A DNA stretch of 64,000 bases. Source: Vagococcus fluvialis bH819 (GTDB taxonomy: Bacteria; Bacillota; Bacilli; Lactobacillales; Vagococcaceae). The stretch spans positions 398,390-462,389 of the forward strand of contig NZ_FWFD01000008.1 in assembly GCF_900163795.1 (NCBI RefSeq), written 5' to 3'. A program made the position numbers and the translations under genes. Below, piece by piece: positions 19,973 to 29,256 of this stretch (position 1 is its first letter; each line of letters opens with the position of its first letter). The notes beneath the pieces were generated by a model, which was not told the DNA's origin, searched no databases, and worked only from the letters and a program-made list of their open reading frames with translations.

Positions 19973-20004
19973 AAAAAAGATTGACCCTAAAGTCAACCTC
20001 TTTT
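19973..20004 (-). terminator. Terminator after rpoZ
   Basis: On the minus strand AAGAGGTTGAC pairs with GTCAATCTT around a short loop and is followed by TTTTTG. It ends the gmk-rpoZ transcript before cdd. Confidence 0.88.
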
Positions 20005-20009
20005 GATTT

Positions 20010-20318
20010 CTACATCTTACGATCCATTTGAACACGCGCTTCTAATTCTTGATGTTCACGACGTTTCATCGCTTTTTTTTCTTCTTCTTGACGCTTAATT
20101 AATTCTCTTTTTAACTCTGGATTAGGATCAATGACAACATCTCCGCTAGCAATTTCTTCTAGACCACGACCTACATTTTTGTAAGAAACAAATTTGCTTT
20201 CTTCGATCATTGGTTGTGCGCCTTCATCAAGCTCATGAGCACGTTTACTCGAAAGGATAACTAATGAATATTTTGAATCTACTTGTTCTAATAATTTATC
20301 AATTGATGGATTTAACAT
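20010..20318 (-). CDS. rpoZ: RNA polymerase omega subunit
   Basis: A 102-residue protein starting [30 protein letters not shown], the conserved omega core; the Arg/Lys/Glu-rich tail is typical of lactic acid bacteria. Omega helps assemble RNA polymerase by binding beta prime. It lies 3 bases after gmk, the conserved partner. Confidence 0.95.
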   Translation of the reverse strand: MLNPSIDKLLEQVDSKYSLVILSSKRAHELDEGAQPMIEESKFVSYKNVGRGLEEIASGDVVIDPNPELKRELIKRQEEEKKAMKRREHQELEARVQMDRKM

Positions 20319-20321
20319 AAT

Positions 20322-20936
20322 TTAAAACTCCCTTAACATTTTTTCATAGCGTCCAATTACATGTTCAACACGAAAATGTTCGCTTTCGATTATTTTTTTT
20401 ATCCGATCAACAGCCATGTCTACTTTATCATTGACTACTGCATAATCGTAATGACGCATCATTTCAACTTCTGCGCGAGCTACTTTCATTCTTTCATCAA
20501 TCACAGCCATATCATCTGTTCCACGATTAACGATTCTTGATTTTAATTCATCAAAATCAGGTGGTGTTAAAAAGATAAAGACACCATCCGGTACTTGTTC
20601 TTTCACTTTCATGGCACCTTGAACTTCAATTTCTAAAAAGACATCTTTACCTTCATCTAATGTTTGGTTCACGTAATCGAGCGGTGTACCGTAATAATTC
20701 CCTACGTACTCTGCGTACTCTAACATTTTACCAGTTTTAATCAATTTTTCAAATTCTTCTCTCGATCTAAAGAAGTAATCTAGGCCTTCTTTTTCTCCAG
20801 TTCTCATTTGACGTGTCGTCATTGAGATAGAGTATTCAAATTCATTGCCTTCACTGTCAAATATCGCTTTTCTTACTGTGCCTTTACCTACACCGGATGG
20901 ACCAGATAATACTATTAATAATCCTCGTTCTGACAT
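20322..20936 (-). CDS. gmk: Guanylate kinase
   Basis: A 204-residue enzyme that phosphorylates GMP to GDP. P-loop [13 protein letters not shown]-binding [19 protein letters not shown] and [13 protein letters not shown] are visible. The ATG at 20936 has GGAAG upstream. A plausible minus-strand promoter (TTGCAA, about 18 bases, ATTATA, partly extended) lies in the 101-bp gap after yicC, so gmk-rpoZ may be a separate transcript. Confidence 0.96.
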   Translation of the reverse strand: MSERGLLIVLSGPSGVGKGTVRKAIFDSEGNEFEYSISMTTRQMRTGEKEGLDYFFRSREEFEKLIKTGKMLEYAEYVGNYYGTPLDYVNQTLDEGKDVFLEIEVQGAMKVKEQVPDGVFIFLTPPDFDELKSRIVNRGTDDMAVIDERMKVARAEVEMMRHYDYAVVNDKVDMAVDRIKKIIESEHFRVEHVIGRYEKMLREF

Positions 20937-21037
20937 GATGTCTTCCTTTCACATACTTTTTAGTTTTATTTACTATAATGCACTCTGAAAAGAAAATTTG
21001 CAAGTTTGATTTAATTAAAAATAAGATAAATATGAAT

Positions 21038-21922
21038 TTATTCGATATTTTGAACTTGTTCTCTCACTTTTTCAATCACAGTCTTCAAGAAAACAACATG
21101 CTCTTTAATTGTAACTGTTGTTGATTTAGAACCGATTGTATTGACTTCACGATTCATTTCTTGGATTAGAAAATCCATTTCTTTACCTATCTCACTTTCT
21201 TGTTCTAACAATTTAGCTAACTTGCTCACGTGAACTGCTAAACGATCTAATTCTTCATTAATATCACCACGCTCAATTAACAACGCAACCTCAGTTAAAA
21301 TTCTAGTTTCATCAACTGATTCACCAATTAACTCTTTCAATTTCTTCGTTAATTTTTCTTGATGTTCTTTTTCAATCAACTCTGATTGCTCTTTGATTTT
21401 ATCAATAGTCTTCGTAATATCTTTTTGATACGTTTCAAAGTAAGTCTGAATCCCTGAACCTTCTTCTGTTCTGCTAATATTTAATTTCTTAACTGCTTCT
21501 TCAAAAGTCGCTAGTACATCAGCTTCTAACGCTTCATCACTTTCTTCTTTATCTACAACTTCAAACAACGCAGGATGCATAATAGCACCCGTCATGATTT
21601 TAGTTGTCGAAAATTTCTGATCTTTATAACGCTCTTTTTTAGCTTCATTTAAATCATTCATCACTTGATCTAACAAGCCCCATTTAATCGCCATTGTTTG
21701 GTAAGCATCTGCTTCTTTTTTAACTGTTACAAAGCAATCAACTCGCCCTCTTACTAAATGTTCTTTAACAATTTTTTTCATTTTCATTTCTAAAGAGTTA
21801 AATTCTCTTGGCATTCTAATTTGGGTATCTAAATAACGATGGTTCACTGACTTTATTTCGATTACTATCTGATAATTTTCTTTTGTACAATTACTTTTAC
21901 CAAATCCAGTCATACTTTTCAT
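21038..21922 (-). CDS. yicC: YicC-family endoribonuclease
   Basis: A 294-residue protein beginning MKSMTGFGKS, with VEIKSVNHRYLD-like EIKSVNHRYLDTQIRMP and a C-terminal DFLIQEMNREVNTIGSK segment, diagnostic of the YicC/YloC family. The family has been shown to be an endoribonuclease acting in RNA turnover. It lies 8 bases after ydbC and upstream of gmk, as in many Firmicutes. Confidence 0.92.
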   Translation of the reverse strand: MKSMTGFGKSNCTKENYQIVIEIKSVNHRYLDTQIRMPREFNSLEMKMKKIVKEHLVRGRVDCFVTVKKEADAYQTMAIKWGLLDQVMNDLNEAKKERYKDQKFSTTKIMTGAIMHPALFEVVDKEESDEALEADVLATFEEAVKKLNISRTEEGSGIQTYFETYQKDITKTIDKIKEQSELIEKEHQEKLTKKLKELIGESVDETRILTEVALLIERGDINEELDRLAVHVSKLAKLLEQESEIGKEMDFLIQEMNREVNTIGSKSTTVTIKEHVVFLKTVIEKVREQVQNIE

Positions 21923-21930
21923 TACTTCAC

Positions 21931-22149
21931 CTACATCTCTTTCAATTTTTTTCTTAACAGTTCAAATTCCTCATTAGATAAAGTTACTCCTTTACCCATT
22001 TTTTCATGATCTGGTGCCCAGTCTCTTAAATCAAACTTAGGAGGACGCCCGTTCCAACTCACTAAATTTAGTTCTTTACGCCACCCCTTAGGATTTTCCG
22101 ATAAAACGATAATTTCTTCAACAATATCATATGAAAATTCTTGTGCCAT
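21931..22149 (-). CDS. ydbC: YdbC-like PC4/p15-fold ssDNA-binding protein
   Basis: A 72-residue protein that matches the small YdbC family of Firmicutes, which have the fold of the eukaryotic coactivator PC4 and bind single-stranded nucleic acid. GWRKELNLVSWNGRPPKFDLRDWAPDHEKMGKG is too long to be chance; its core WNGRPPKFDLRDW is the family hallmark. The ATG directly follows the stop of the patatin-like gene with no gap, so the two are probably co-translated. Confidence 0.85.
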   Translation of the reverse strand: MAQEFSYDIVEEIIVLSENPKGWRKELNLVSWNGRPPKFDLRDWAPDHEKMGKGVTLSNEEFELLRKKLKEM

Positions 22150-23859
22150 TTACGCCAACTCACTTTCTAAAAATATTAAAAATAATCCTTCTAAACCACT
22201 CATCCAAGAAACATCCATTAATAAATAATATGCCTCTCGATCTTTCTTTACGTTGTTATTTTTGAAAAAGTTATAATAATAATAAACTCTTTGAACATCT
22301 GATACGGGGGAATTTTGCTTAACCAGCTTACTCAACCATTCTCTTACTGAATACATCATCTCATCATTATTGTCCCTATTATATCCTTTTTCTCGCTTAT
22401 TCAAATTCTTTAGTATTAAATAAGACAGCTCTTCTAAACTATACAGCTTAGCAGGATCTATTTCTAGTTTTTTTGCCAAGGATTCCATTAAAGTTATACT
22501 TAAAAATTCTGGTTGTATTTTATTATTTTGAAGCCATTCCCATTCACGGATTTTTGTTTTTTTGTGAAACCATAGTTCAAAAAATTCACTTTCTCTTAAA
22601 AAAATAAGAAATTTCCGACTCATTTTTAAACTCTTTTTCTTAAAATCATCCTTGATATAAGTATACTCAATCCCTTGATATTTACCTAAAGTTTTCATGG
22701 CTTCCAAGTAACCTAGACGCATATTCCAAGATGAGCGATTACCATCAAACAGCAAAACATTACCTAATCCCCATTGACTTGAAATCTCTACCTCTACGAT
22801 CTCACTAGGAACCTTCGTGGCTTTAGTTATTCCTGGACCTTTTACATCAACTACAATCAATTCTGTTGCCCCTTGATTGATCAAGACATCCTTAGGCACA
22901 TTATTTCTATAACCACCATCTACATAATAAACATCGTCTATTAAACAAGCTGCCATTGCTGGAAAAAAAGAAGAAGAAGCCAGTAACCATCTAGAAAAAG
23001 TTTTCTCTGTCATCTCTTTTAAAGAAACAATTTTTTCTTCCATATTAGGCGTAGAAGTTGTCACAATAAAAAAATCTTTTTCACTATTAAAAATATCTTG
23101 TGGTGACATTAAATCCTGAATCAATTGATTTAAAGGTTCTGTACTGACACCTTTTGCTTGAATAGCTGTTTTAGTTAATTTTTGAAAATTGACTATTAAT
23201 TGATTGATTGAATAGCTCATTTGCCTACTATTCTCTTCTTCTGGCACTAATAATATTTGTTGTGTTGTAATTCCTTGCCACATTTTTTCAGCTAGTTCTA
23301 AATTATCTTGTAAAATCAGACCACCATTCAACGCACCAACAGATGTTCCACTAATCAATTCAAATTGAATATCGCATGCTTTAAGTGCATTCCAGACACC
23401 TATTTGATATGAGCCTTTAGCTCCGCCACCACCTAAAACTAGCCCCGTTCGATAAGACAGATAGCAAACATAGCCCACTCCTGATTCATAAACAAAATTT
23501 TTTGATTGTAATTTTAAATCCAAACTTTCATGTTGTTGAGGAAGTTTAAATATAATCTTTTTGACAAATTTTCTTTTGGCAATTGTCAGGATTCCTAATT
23601 CATAGTCAGTGACACTTCCATCTTCAGACATCATAATTATGTTATCTACAAGCATACTATCATCTAAAAAGTGAGTTGAGATTATAAAAAGAAGCTTATT
23701 TTTCTTATACCAACCATAAAAATTGTCATTTTCATCTAATTTCACAATTTTTTCACTCATATTAAGAACAGCTTGCTTATTTGATTCATAAAAAGGTAAC
23801 CATTCTTTACATTTTTCAAAATCTAATAATTTAAAATCCGTAGGGTATAGCTCTTTCAT
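22150..23859 (-). CDS. Patatin-like phospholipase with an extra N-terminal domain
   Basis: A 569-residue protein. The patatin lipase domain starts near residue 138 with the oxyanion motif [15 protein letters not shown], followed by the nucleophile elbow GTSVG and the catalytic aspartate in DGGYRNNVP, so a Ser-Asp acyl hydrolase is expected. The first ~130 residues are an added domain ending [15 protein letters not shown], whose pattern recalls the end of a GNAT acetyltransferase fold but lacks an obvious acetyl-CoA loop. The ATG at 23859 has GAGGTGTG upstream; an earlier ATG is poorer. Substrate is unknown. It leads the minus-strand run toward ydbC and yicC. Confidence 0.85.
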   Translation of the reverse strand: MKELYPTDFKLLDFEKCKEWLPFYESNKQAVLNMSEKIVKLDENDNFYGWYKKNKLLFIISTHFLDDSMLVDNIIMMSEDGSVTDYELGILTIAKRKFVKKIIFKLPQQHESLDLKLQSKNFVYESGVGYVCYLSYRTGLVLGGGGAKGSYQIGVWNALKACDIQFELISGTSVGALNGGLILQDNLELAEKMWQGITTQQILLVPEEENSRQMSYSINQLIVNFQKLTKTAIQAKGVSTEPLNQLIQDLMSPQDIFNSEKDFFIVTTSTPNMEEKIVSLKEMTEKTFSRWLLASSSFFPAMAACLIDDVYYVDGGYRNNVPKDVLINQGATELIVVDVKGPGITKATKVPSEIVEVEISSQWGLGNVLLFDGNRSSWNMRLGYLEAMKTLGKYQGIEYTYIKDDFKKKSLKMSRKFLIFLRESEFFELWFHKKTKIREWEWLQNNKIQPEFLSITLMESLAKKLEIDPAKLYSLEELSYLILKNLNKREKGYNRDNNDEMMYSVREWLSKLVKQNSPVSDVQRVYYYYNFFKNNNVKKDREAYYLLMDVSWMSGLEGLFLIFLESELA

Positions 23860-23952
23860 TATTTCACACCTCATTTTTTAGTCATACAGATAAACATTGA
23901 TAATAAGACGTTCCCTTAATTAAAATTTAAAATAAATATTACTATTATTTAT

Positions 23953-23981
23953 TTGACTAAGACAATTTACCTTCGTATAAT
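23953..23981 (+). promoter_or_regulatory. Consensus sigma-A promoter for the 24014 gene
   Basis: TTGACT and TATAAT are separated by exactly 17 bases, ending 32 bases before the ATG. It is one of the best matches to the housekeeping promoter consensus in the window. Confidence 0.85.
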
Positions 23982-24013
23982 AGATAACAGGGGAACATAA
24001 GGGGGCCAAAAAG

Positions 24014-24385
24014 ATGGTTAGTAGCAATAGATCTGTGAAATCTGATTCGGATAATGGCGTTAAAAAATTTACACGCTTTATTTCTCGTTCGTCTCAACGC
24101 TTTTTCTCTTCGTTCATTGATGAAGAAATCGAGAAAGAGAAACTTTCAAAACAAATCTTTCAGCAAATTTCTCAAGCTATCACGCAAAAGAATGTTGTTG
24201 TTATTCAATATAGAGATGATTTGCAAGCTAAGTCATCTAAACGATTTGAAACGCTAGTTGGTCGTATATATCAGCATGAAACAAATCCTGAAGCACTTGT
24301 TGTAAAACTTCAAAAAAACAATCAGGTCCGAATGATTTCTGCTAATAACATAAAAAAAATATCTATCATTAAACAAAAAAATTAA
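24014..24385 (+). CDS. Small basic protein of unknown function
   Basis: A 123-residue protein I do not recognise. The first ~35 residues are Ser/Arg/Lys-rich and look disordered (SSNRSVKSDSDNGVKKF). A predicted helix (DEEIEKEKLSKQIFQQISQAI) follows, then a beta-rich tail with the pattern VVIQYRDD ... VGRIYQHE ... ALVVKLQ ... VRMISANNIKKISI. The tail recalls YolD-like or other small barrel domains, but only by pattern. It has its own strong promoter, a GGGGG ribosome binding site and a strong terminator, and is the only plus-strand gene between 9 and 30 kb, so it is a real independent unit. Confidence 0.75.
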   Translation: MVSSNRSVKSDSDNGVKKFTRFISRSSQRFFSSFIDEEIEKEKLSKQIFQQISQAITQKNVVVIQYRDDLQAKSSKRFETLVGRIYQHETNPEALVVKLQKNNQVRMISANNIKKISIIKQKN

Positions 24386-24399
24386 AAGTTAATCTAAAT

Positions 24400-24452
24400 A
24401 AGTCATTATTCACAAAATTATTTTTTATTTTCGTGAGTAATGACTTTTTTTG
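24400..24452 (+). terminator. Terminator after the 24014 gene
   Basis: A 14-bp stem (AAGTCATTATTCAC with GTGAGTAATGACTT, one mismatch) with a 19-base loop is followed by TTTTTTTG. Confidence 0.88.
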
Positions 24453-24474
24453 TTTAATTTTCTACCCCATCATT

Positions 24475-24825
24475 CTATTTTTCTAAAATAATTTGTGCTA
24501 TGGCAGTTTGATTAGTATGTGATATAGATACATGGACCTTACCTTCAAAAGGAGATTTAACGACAATAGGTCGCCCATTTTCTTCTCTCAATATTTCTAT
24601 ATCCGTCAATTTAACTTTGCCGATGCCCGTTCCATAAGCTTTAGAAAAAGCTTCCTTACAAGAAAAACGGCCACCTAAAAACTCTACTTTACGTTTTTCC
24701 CCGAGTTTATCAAATATTTCCCGTTCATTATCAGTCAACACACGGTCTATGAATTTATCATTTTTTTGAATTATTTCCTTCATTCTATCTAATTCAACAA
24801 TGTCAATGCCTATACCTATAATCAT
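24475..24825 (-). CDS. acpS: Holo-acyl carrier protein synthase
   Basis: AcpS attaches the 4'-phosphopantetheine arm to ACP, including the AcpB-type protein encoded at 3046-3285. The protein starts MIIGIGIDIVELDRM, with the metal-binding Asp in IGIDIVE, and contains FLGGRFSCKEAFSKAYGTG (catalytic Glu/Lys) and VSISHTNQTAIA. The ATG at 24825 has AAGGTGAT upstream and gives the normal ~116 residues; the upstream in-frame extension is not family-like. Confidence 0.95.
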   Translation of the reverse strand: MIIGIGIDIVELDRMKEIIQKNDKFIDRVLTDNEREIFDKLGEKRKVEFLGGRFSCKEAFSKAYGTGIGKVKLTDIEILREENGRPIVVKSPFEGKVHVSISHTNQTAIAQIILEK

Positions 24826-24866
24826 TATTATCACCTTTTCTCTACTACTCATTATAAGACGCTTCA

Positions 24867-24897
24867 ATAAAAAAAGCTAATACCAAAGTATTAGCTT
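24867..24897 (-). terminator. Terminator after cshA
   Basis: A perfect 10-bp stem (AAGCTAATAC / GTATTAGCTT) with a TTTG loop is followed by TTTTTATT on the minus strand. It lies 7 bases after the helicase stop. Confidence 0.92.
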
Positions 24898-24903
24898 AAA
24901 AAA

Positions 24904-26502
24904 TTATTTTGAGTTATTACGGATAACAAACCCACGTGATTTATCTTTGTTACCTTCATTTCCACGTTTACGGTTTTCACCTGGTTTAGAGTCATCTGGA
25001 CGTTTTTTCTTGTTGTATTGCTCTTTTTTGCGATTATTATCACGGTCACGGTTTCCACCACGACTGCCATCACGATCGCGATCACGATTACCACCACGGT
25101 TATTACCACCACGATTGCCACCACGATTACCGCCACGGTTTCCACCACGGTTATTATTCTTACCACCGCCACCACGACGACTTGGTAATGGACGTTCTGG
25201 TGTAATGTTTACTGGCACTGCAGAAGCATCATCTTTAGCAATTTGTTTGATTAATAATGCTGCTAAATCTTCAGCAGAATATTTTTCAAGTAAATCACTT
25301 GCAGCTCCTTGGTAACTTTCTAAACCATTCTCTACCATTAATTCTTGAATTGATTCAACAGCTGAACCAATTTGTCCTTCAATCGCTTCTTTTTTAGAAG
25401 GAGGACGTAATGTAGTCATTTTTTTCTTCGTTAAGTTTTCAATAACGTGTAAATAACTCATTTCATTAGGTGTTACAAACGTTACAGACATACCTTCTTT
25501 ACCAGCGCGTCCTGTACGACCAATACGGTGAACATAGCTTTCTGGGTCTTGAGGAATATCATAGTTATAAACATGTGAAACACCTGAAATATCTAATCCA
25601 CGAGCAGCAACGTCTGTTGCAACTAAGATATCAATCTCATCATTTTTGAAAGCTTTTAAAATACTCATACGTTTATGTTGAGGTAAATCACCATGAATAC
25701 CTTCAGCTTTATAGCCGCGCATTTCTAAACCACGTGCTAATTCGTCAACACGACGTTTTGTACGACCAAAGACAATTGTTAAATCCGGGTTTTGAACATC
25801 GAATAAACGAGTCATAACATCAAATTTTTCAAATTCTTTACATTGCACAAAATATTGATCAATCAAGTTAGCTGTCATTTCTTTAGCTTTGATTTTAACG
25901 TGCTCAGGTTCTTTCATAAACTTAACACCAATGCGTTTAATGCTATCTGGCATTGTTGCTGAGAATAATAATGTTTGTCTTGTTTCAGGAACTTTAGAAA
26001 TAATAGATTCGATATCTTCTAAGAATCCCATGTTTAACATTTCATCCGCTTCATCTAATACTAATGTTTCTACTTTATCTAATTTTAAAGTACGACGGTT
26101 GATATGATCTAACATTCTACCTGGCGTTCCAACAACAATATGTGGGTTGTTTTTCAATGATTTAATTTGACGACCAATGTCAGCCCCACCATATACAGCT
26201 TGAACTTTAATTCGTTTTTCTTTACCTAAACGATAAATTTCTTCCTGTGTCTGGATAGCTAGTTCTCTTGTTGGTGCAATAACTAAACCTTGAATAGCTG
26301 ATTTTTCAGTATCAATTTTATCTAACATTGGTAAACCAAAGGCTGCTGTTTTACCAGTTCCTGTTTGTGCTTGACCAATAACGTCTTTACCTTCTAATGC
26401 TAATGGAATTGTCTCACTTTGGATTGGTGTAGCTTCCTCGAACCCAATACTTTCTACTGCTTTTAATAATCTTTTGTCTAAATTTAATTCACTAAATTTC
26501 AA
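24904..26502 (-). CDS. cshA: DEAD-box RNA helicase CshA
   Basis: A 532-residue RNA helicase that unwinds structured RNA in ribosome assembly and mRNA decay, often with the degradosome. Motifs in order: Q-motif [13 protein letters not shown], Walker [21 protein letters not shown] in [22 protein letters not shown] and [10 protein letters not shown]. The C-terminal ~90 residues are an Arg/Gly/Asn-rich tail with repeated RGGNRGG units, an RNA-binding region. The start is TTG at 26502 with AGGAGG 7 bases upstream. The length and tail match CshA rather than CshB. Confidence 0.94.
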   Translation of the reverse strand: MKFSELNLDKRLLKAVESIGFEEATPIQSETIPLALEGKDVIGQAQTGTGKTAAFGLPMLDKIDTEKSAIQGLVIAPTRELAIQTQEEIYRLGKEKRIKVQAVYGGADIGRQIKSLKNNPHIVVGTPGRMLDHINRRTLKLDKVETLVLDEADEMLNMGFLEDIESIISKVPETRQTLLFSATMPDSIKRIGVKFMKEPEHVKIKAKEMTANLIDQYFVQCKEFEKFDVMTRLFDVQNPDLTIVFGRTKRRVDELARGLEMRGYKAEGIHGDLPQHKRMSILKAFKNDEIDILVATDVAARGLDISGVSHVYNYDIPQDPESYVHRIGRTGRAGKEGMSVTFVTPNEMSYLHVIENLTKKKMTTLRPPSKKEAIEGQIGSAVESIQELMVENGLESYQGAASDLLEKYSAEDLAALLIKQIAKDDASAVPVNITPERPLPSRRGGGGKNNNRGGNRGGNRGGNRGGNNRGGNRDRDRDGSRGGNRDRDNNRKKEQYNKKKRPDDSKPGENRKRGNEGNKDKSRGFVIRNNSK

Positions 26503-26539
26503 ATGATATCCTCCTAAATTCTTTCACTCGTCCAAGCGT

Positions 26540-26571
26540 CTATTTTCCTTTATGAAAATAAATGAAAATAG
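26540..26571 (-). promoter_or_regulatory. Stem-loop in the cshA 5' leader
   Basis: A perfect 8-bp inverted repeat (CTATTTTC / GAAAATAG) with a 16-base loop lies between the promoter and the ribosome binding site of cshA. A helicase mRNA leader with a stable stem could be a target for autoregulation or a cold response; that is inference. Confidence 0.5.
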
Positions 26572-26582
26572 GCATTCGTGTA

Positions 26583-26611
26583 ATACTATCACATTCTATA
26601 AAATTTAACAA
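26583..26611 (-). promoter_or_regulatory. Promoter of cshA
   Basis: On the minus strand TTGTTA, 17 bases, TAGTAT lies about 80 bases upstream of the TTG start, leaving a leader that contains the stem-loop at 26540-26571. Confidence 0.65.
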
Positions 26612-26626
26612 CAAAACACCATCCTG

Positions 26627-28000
26627 TTAATGATTATTTAATAAATAATCTACTATTTCTTTTAACCCCATACCATTACTAGCTTTCAGAAAAACAGTGT
26701 CTTGAGTCTTTAATTTATAACCTAATTCTTTTTTTAAATCTTCTTTTTCTTCTTTTTTAAATAGACGACATTTGTCTGTTTCAAATTTCAATTGAATCAT
26801 TTCATACAAAGCAACCATCTCAGAACCATATAAAAAAACCTCATCGATTTTTTCAGGATTGAGATGCTCACTCACACTTTCGTGCATTTCTTTTGAATCT
26901 TTCCCCAACTCCAACATATCTCCTAATACAACTACTTTTTTCCCCTGACTCTCAATCTTAGAAAATGAATCTAATACTAAATTCATTGCTGTTGGATTGG
27001 CATTATAAACATCACTTAAAATATCAATGCCTTCTTTTGTCTTTAACCATTCAGTTCTATTTTTAGTTAAATCAAAGTGCGCTAAGCCTTTTTTTATATT
27101 TTCCGTAGAGACATTAAAATGAGCACCTATTAATAAAGCAATCAAAGCATTCGTTACATTATATTGACCCAGGACTGGAATAGTAAATGTTTCTATTTTT
27201 TCAACTAACCGTGTCGTAAAAATTGTTTGCTCACGTGTTTCTTCTTCAATTACTGCTGTTAAATCAGCTTGTTTACTCAAACCAAACGTCTGAATACTTT
27301 GACTTACTTCTTTCAATAAAGGTTTTAATAAACTTTCATTTTCCGGAACAAGTAAAACACCTTCTTTTTTGAGTCCAGCTGTAATCTCCATTTTTCCTTC
27401 TGCAATTCCTGCTCTTGATCCTAAGAATTCGATGTGGGATTCACCAATCATCGTAATAGCTGCAATATCAGGTTGAGCAATAGTTGACAGTAGTTCGATA
27501 TCACCTTTTCTATCCATCCCCATCTCTAATACTAGCATCTCCGTTTCTTGATCCATACTTAATATCGTATACGGTAAACCTATCTCATTATTATAATTAC
27601 CTTGCGTTTTATACGTTTTAAATGTTGTACTTAAAACAGCTGCAGTCATATCTTTAGTAGTTGTTTTCCCATTACTTCCCGTAATACCACAGACTTTAGG
27701 ATTAACTTTCTTCAGATAGAAACTGGCTAAATCTTGTAAAGCTTTTAATGTGTCTTCAACTAATATATAAGGTGTTTTTTCATCCAACACATGATCTGAT
27801 AAAACTAAACTTGCTCCACTTTCAATTGCTTGTGGTATAAAATCATGACCATCCCGATTACCTTTTAACGGAACAAACAATGTCTTATCCTGAACTTTTC
27901 TTGTATCAAATTCAACACTAGTTAATTCCATCGTATTCGATATTTTATTTATATTTTGACCATCGACTGCTTTGACGATTTCACTGACCATTAACTTCAC
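26627..28000 (-). CDS. murF: UDP-N-acetylmuramoyl-tripeptide--D-alanyl-D-alanine ligase
   Basis: MurF adds D-Ala-D-Ala to the UDP-MurNAc tripeptide in the last cytoplasmic step of peptidoglycan precursor synthesis. The 457-residue protein has the Mur-ligase P-loop GITGSNGKTTTKD, LVLEMGMDRKGDI, GESHIEFLG, and the C-terminal domain with SDVYNANPTAMN. The start is GTG at 28000 with GAGGG 7 bases upstream. It follows ddl, which makes its D-Ala-D-Ala substrate, though a terminator lies between them. Confidence 0.96.
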   Translation of the reverse strand: MKLMVSEIVKAVDGQNINKISNTMELTSVEFDTRKVQDKTLFVPLKGNRDGHDFIPQAIESGASLVLSDHVLDEKTPYILVEDTLKALQDLASFYLKKVNPKVCGITGSNGKTTTKDMTAAVLSTTFKTYKTQGNYNNEIGLPYTILSMDQETEMLVLEMGMDRKGDIELLSTIAQPDIAAITMIGESHIEFLGSRAGIAEGKMEITAGLKKEGVLLVPENESLLKPLLKEVSQSIQTFGLSKQADLTAVIEEETREQTIFTTRLVEKIETFTIPVLGQYNVTNALIALLIGAHFNVSTENIKKGLAHFDLTKNRTEWLKTKEGIDILSDVYNANPTAMNLVLDSFSKIESQGKKVVVLGDMLELGKDSKEMHESVSEHLNPEKIDEVFLYGSEMVALYEMIQLKFETDKCRLFKKEEKEDLKKELGYKLKTQDTVFLKASNGMGLKEIVDYLLNNH

Positions 28001-28027
28001 TTGTTTTCCCTCTTTTCAAAACGAACC

Positions 28028-28062
28028 AAAAAGAGGTAGACTATAAGTCTCACCCTCTTTTT
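28028..28062 (-). terminator. Terminator after ddl
   Basis: Minus-strand arms AAAGAGGGTGAGAC and GTCTACCTCTTT with a short loop are followed by T residues. It lies 17 bases after the ddl stop and ahead of murF; some read-through to murF is likely. Confidence 0.8.
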
Positions 28063-28078
28063 AATCTATTTAAAATTT

Positions 28079-29125
28079 TTAATTACCTAGCTCGATATTC
28101 TGTTTTTTATCAAAGCGCAATTTTGCTAATTGAATAAGCTCTTCTAATAAATCACTATAGTTAATCCCCATATGTTCCCATAGTAGTGGATACATACTAA
28201 ACGGTGTAAAACCAGGTAAAGTATTAACCTCATTTAAGAAAATTTCTTGATTAGCCGTTACAAAGAAGTCACAACGACTAAGTCCACTACCATCTAAAGC
28301 AATATACGCATCTTTAGCATAGTTGCGCATTTTTTGATGTAATTCTTCTGAGACACTAGCCGGAACTTGAAGTGTTACTTTGTTATCAATATATTTCGAT
28401 TCATAATCATAAAAAGCAACATCTTTAACAATTTCACCAGCTGCTGTTGTTCTAACCTCTTCGTTTCCTAAGATCGCAACTTCTAGTTCTCTAGCTTCAA
28501 TTCCTTGCTCAACTAAAACACGACGGTCATATTTAAACGCAAATTCAATGGCTGTTGCTAACTCCTCTCTAGAATCAGCTTTACTGATCCCAACACTAGA
28601 TCCCATATTTGCAGGTTTTACAAAGACTGGATAAATCAACGAGCCTTCACATTCTGCTAGAACTGTTTCTGGGTCATTAGCATACTGACGCTTGATAACT
28701 GCTACATAAGGCAACTGTGGAATACCAGCTTGTTGAAACAGCTGTTTAGCGACAATTTTATCCATGGCACATGAACTAGCTAGAACACCGGCACCTACAT
28801 AAGGCATATTTAAAACTTCAAACAGTCCCTGAACCGTGCCATCTTCTCCATTTGGACCATGTAATACTGGAAAAACAACACTATTAGATTCTTTAATATC
28901 ACTTGGTAAAATTGGTTGAGCATTTTTTAAGGTTAAATGTAATTCTGCATCAGTTTCTGGTGCTTCATTAAAAAGAGGTCCTTTTAACCAGTCGCCTTCT
29001 TTTGTAATATAAACAATTTGTACCTCATAGTAGTTATAATAAATCGCTTTTAAGATTGAAAAAGCCGATAAGATAGAAACATCATGCTCTGCACTTTTCC
29101 CTCCATAGATTAACGTGATTTTCAT
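28079..29125 (-). CDS. ddl: D-alanine--D-alanine ligase (housekeeping copy)
   Basis: A 348-residue ATP-grasp ligase that joins two D-alanines. Motifs: GGKSAEHDVS with the N-terminal catalytic Glu, KPANMGSSVG, VEQGIEARELEVA, the omega-loop FYDYESKYID with the Tyr that favours D-Ala over D-lactate, and FLNEVNTLPGFTPFS for Mg binding. The start at 29125 has GGGGG upstream; the extra 7 codons before it are not family-like. It sits next to murF, the usual place of the essential ddl. A second ligase gene lies at 49179. Confidence 0.95.
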   Translation of the reverse strand: MKITLIYGGKSAEHDVSILSAFSILKAIYYNYYEVQIVYITKEGDWLKGPLFNEAPETDAELHLTLKNAQPILPSDIKESNSVVFPVLHGPNGEDGTVQGLFEVLNMPYVGAGVLASSCAMDKIVAKQLFQQAGIPQLPYVAVIKRQYANDPETVLAECEGSLIYPVFVKPANMGSSVGISKADSREELATAIEFAFKYDRRVLVEQGIEARELEVAILGNEEVRTTAAGEIVKDVAFYDYESKYIDNKVTLQVPASVSEELHQKMRNYAKDAYIALDGSGLSRCDFFVTANQEIFLNEVNTLPGFTPFSMYPLLWEHMGINYSDLLEELIQLAKLRFDKKQNIELGN

Positions 29126-29213
29126 GTTAGTCCCCCTATTTTTCATAGAACTTATTATACTTTATTTTTTTGAAAAAAACCAATCTGCATTTTTACTGAC
29201 TTTATTAATAGTA

Positions 29214-29253
29214 AAACCACTAACTTTTTTGCTGTGCAAAAAAATAGTGGTTT
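29214..29253 (-). terminator. Terminator after the 29257 gene
   Basis: Minus-strand AAACCACTA pairs with TAGTGGTTT, and inside it TTTTTTGC pairs with GCAAAAAA, giving a long stem followed by TACT. It separates this gene from ddl. Confidence 0.8.
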
Positions 29254-29256
29254 AAT

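Noticed and set aside
25049..25170. Short tandem repeats with regular CCACCACG units that look like a CRISPR array
   Set aside because: They are codon repeats for RGGNRGG in cshA. There are no spacers or unique sequences between them.
24891..25175. A 94-codon frame opposite the cshA Arg/Gly-rich tail rich in Val and Ile
   Set aside because: It is a frame shadow of the RGG repeats; its hydrophobic look comes from reading the repeat codons in another frame.
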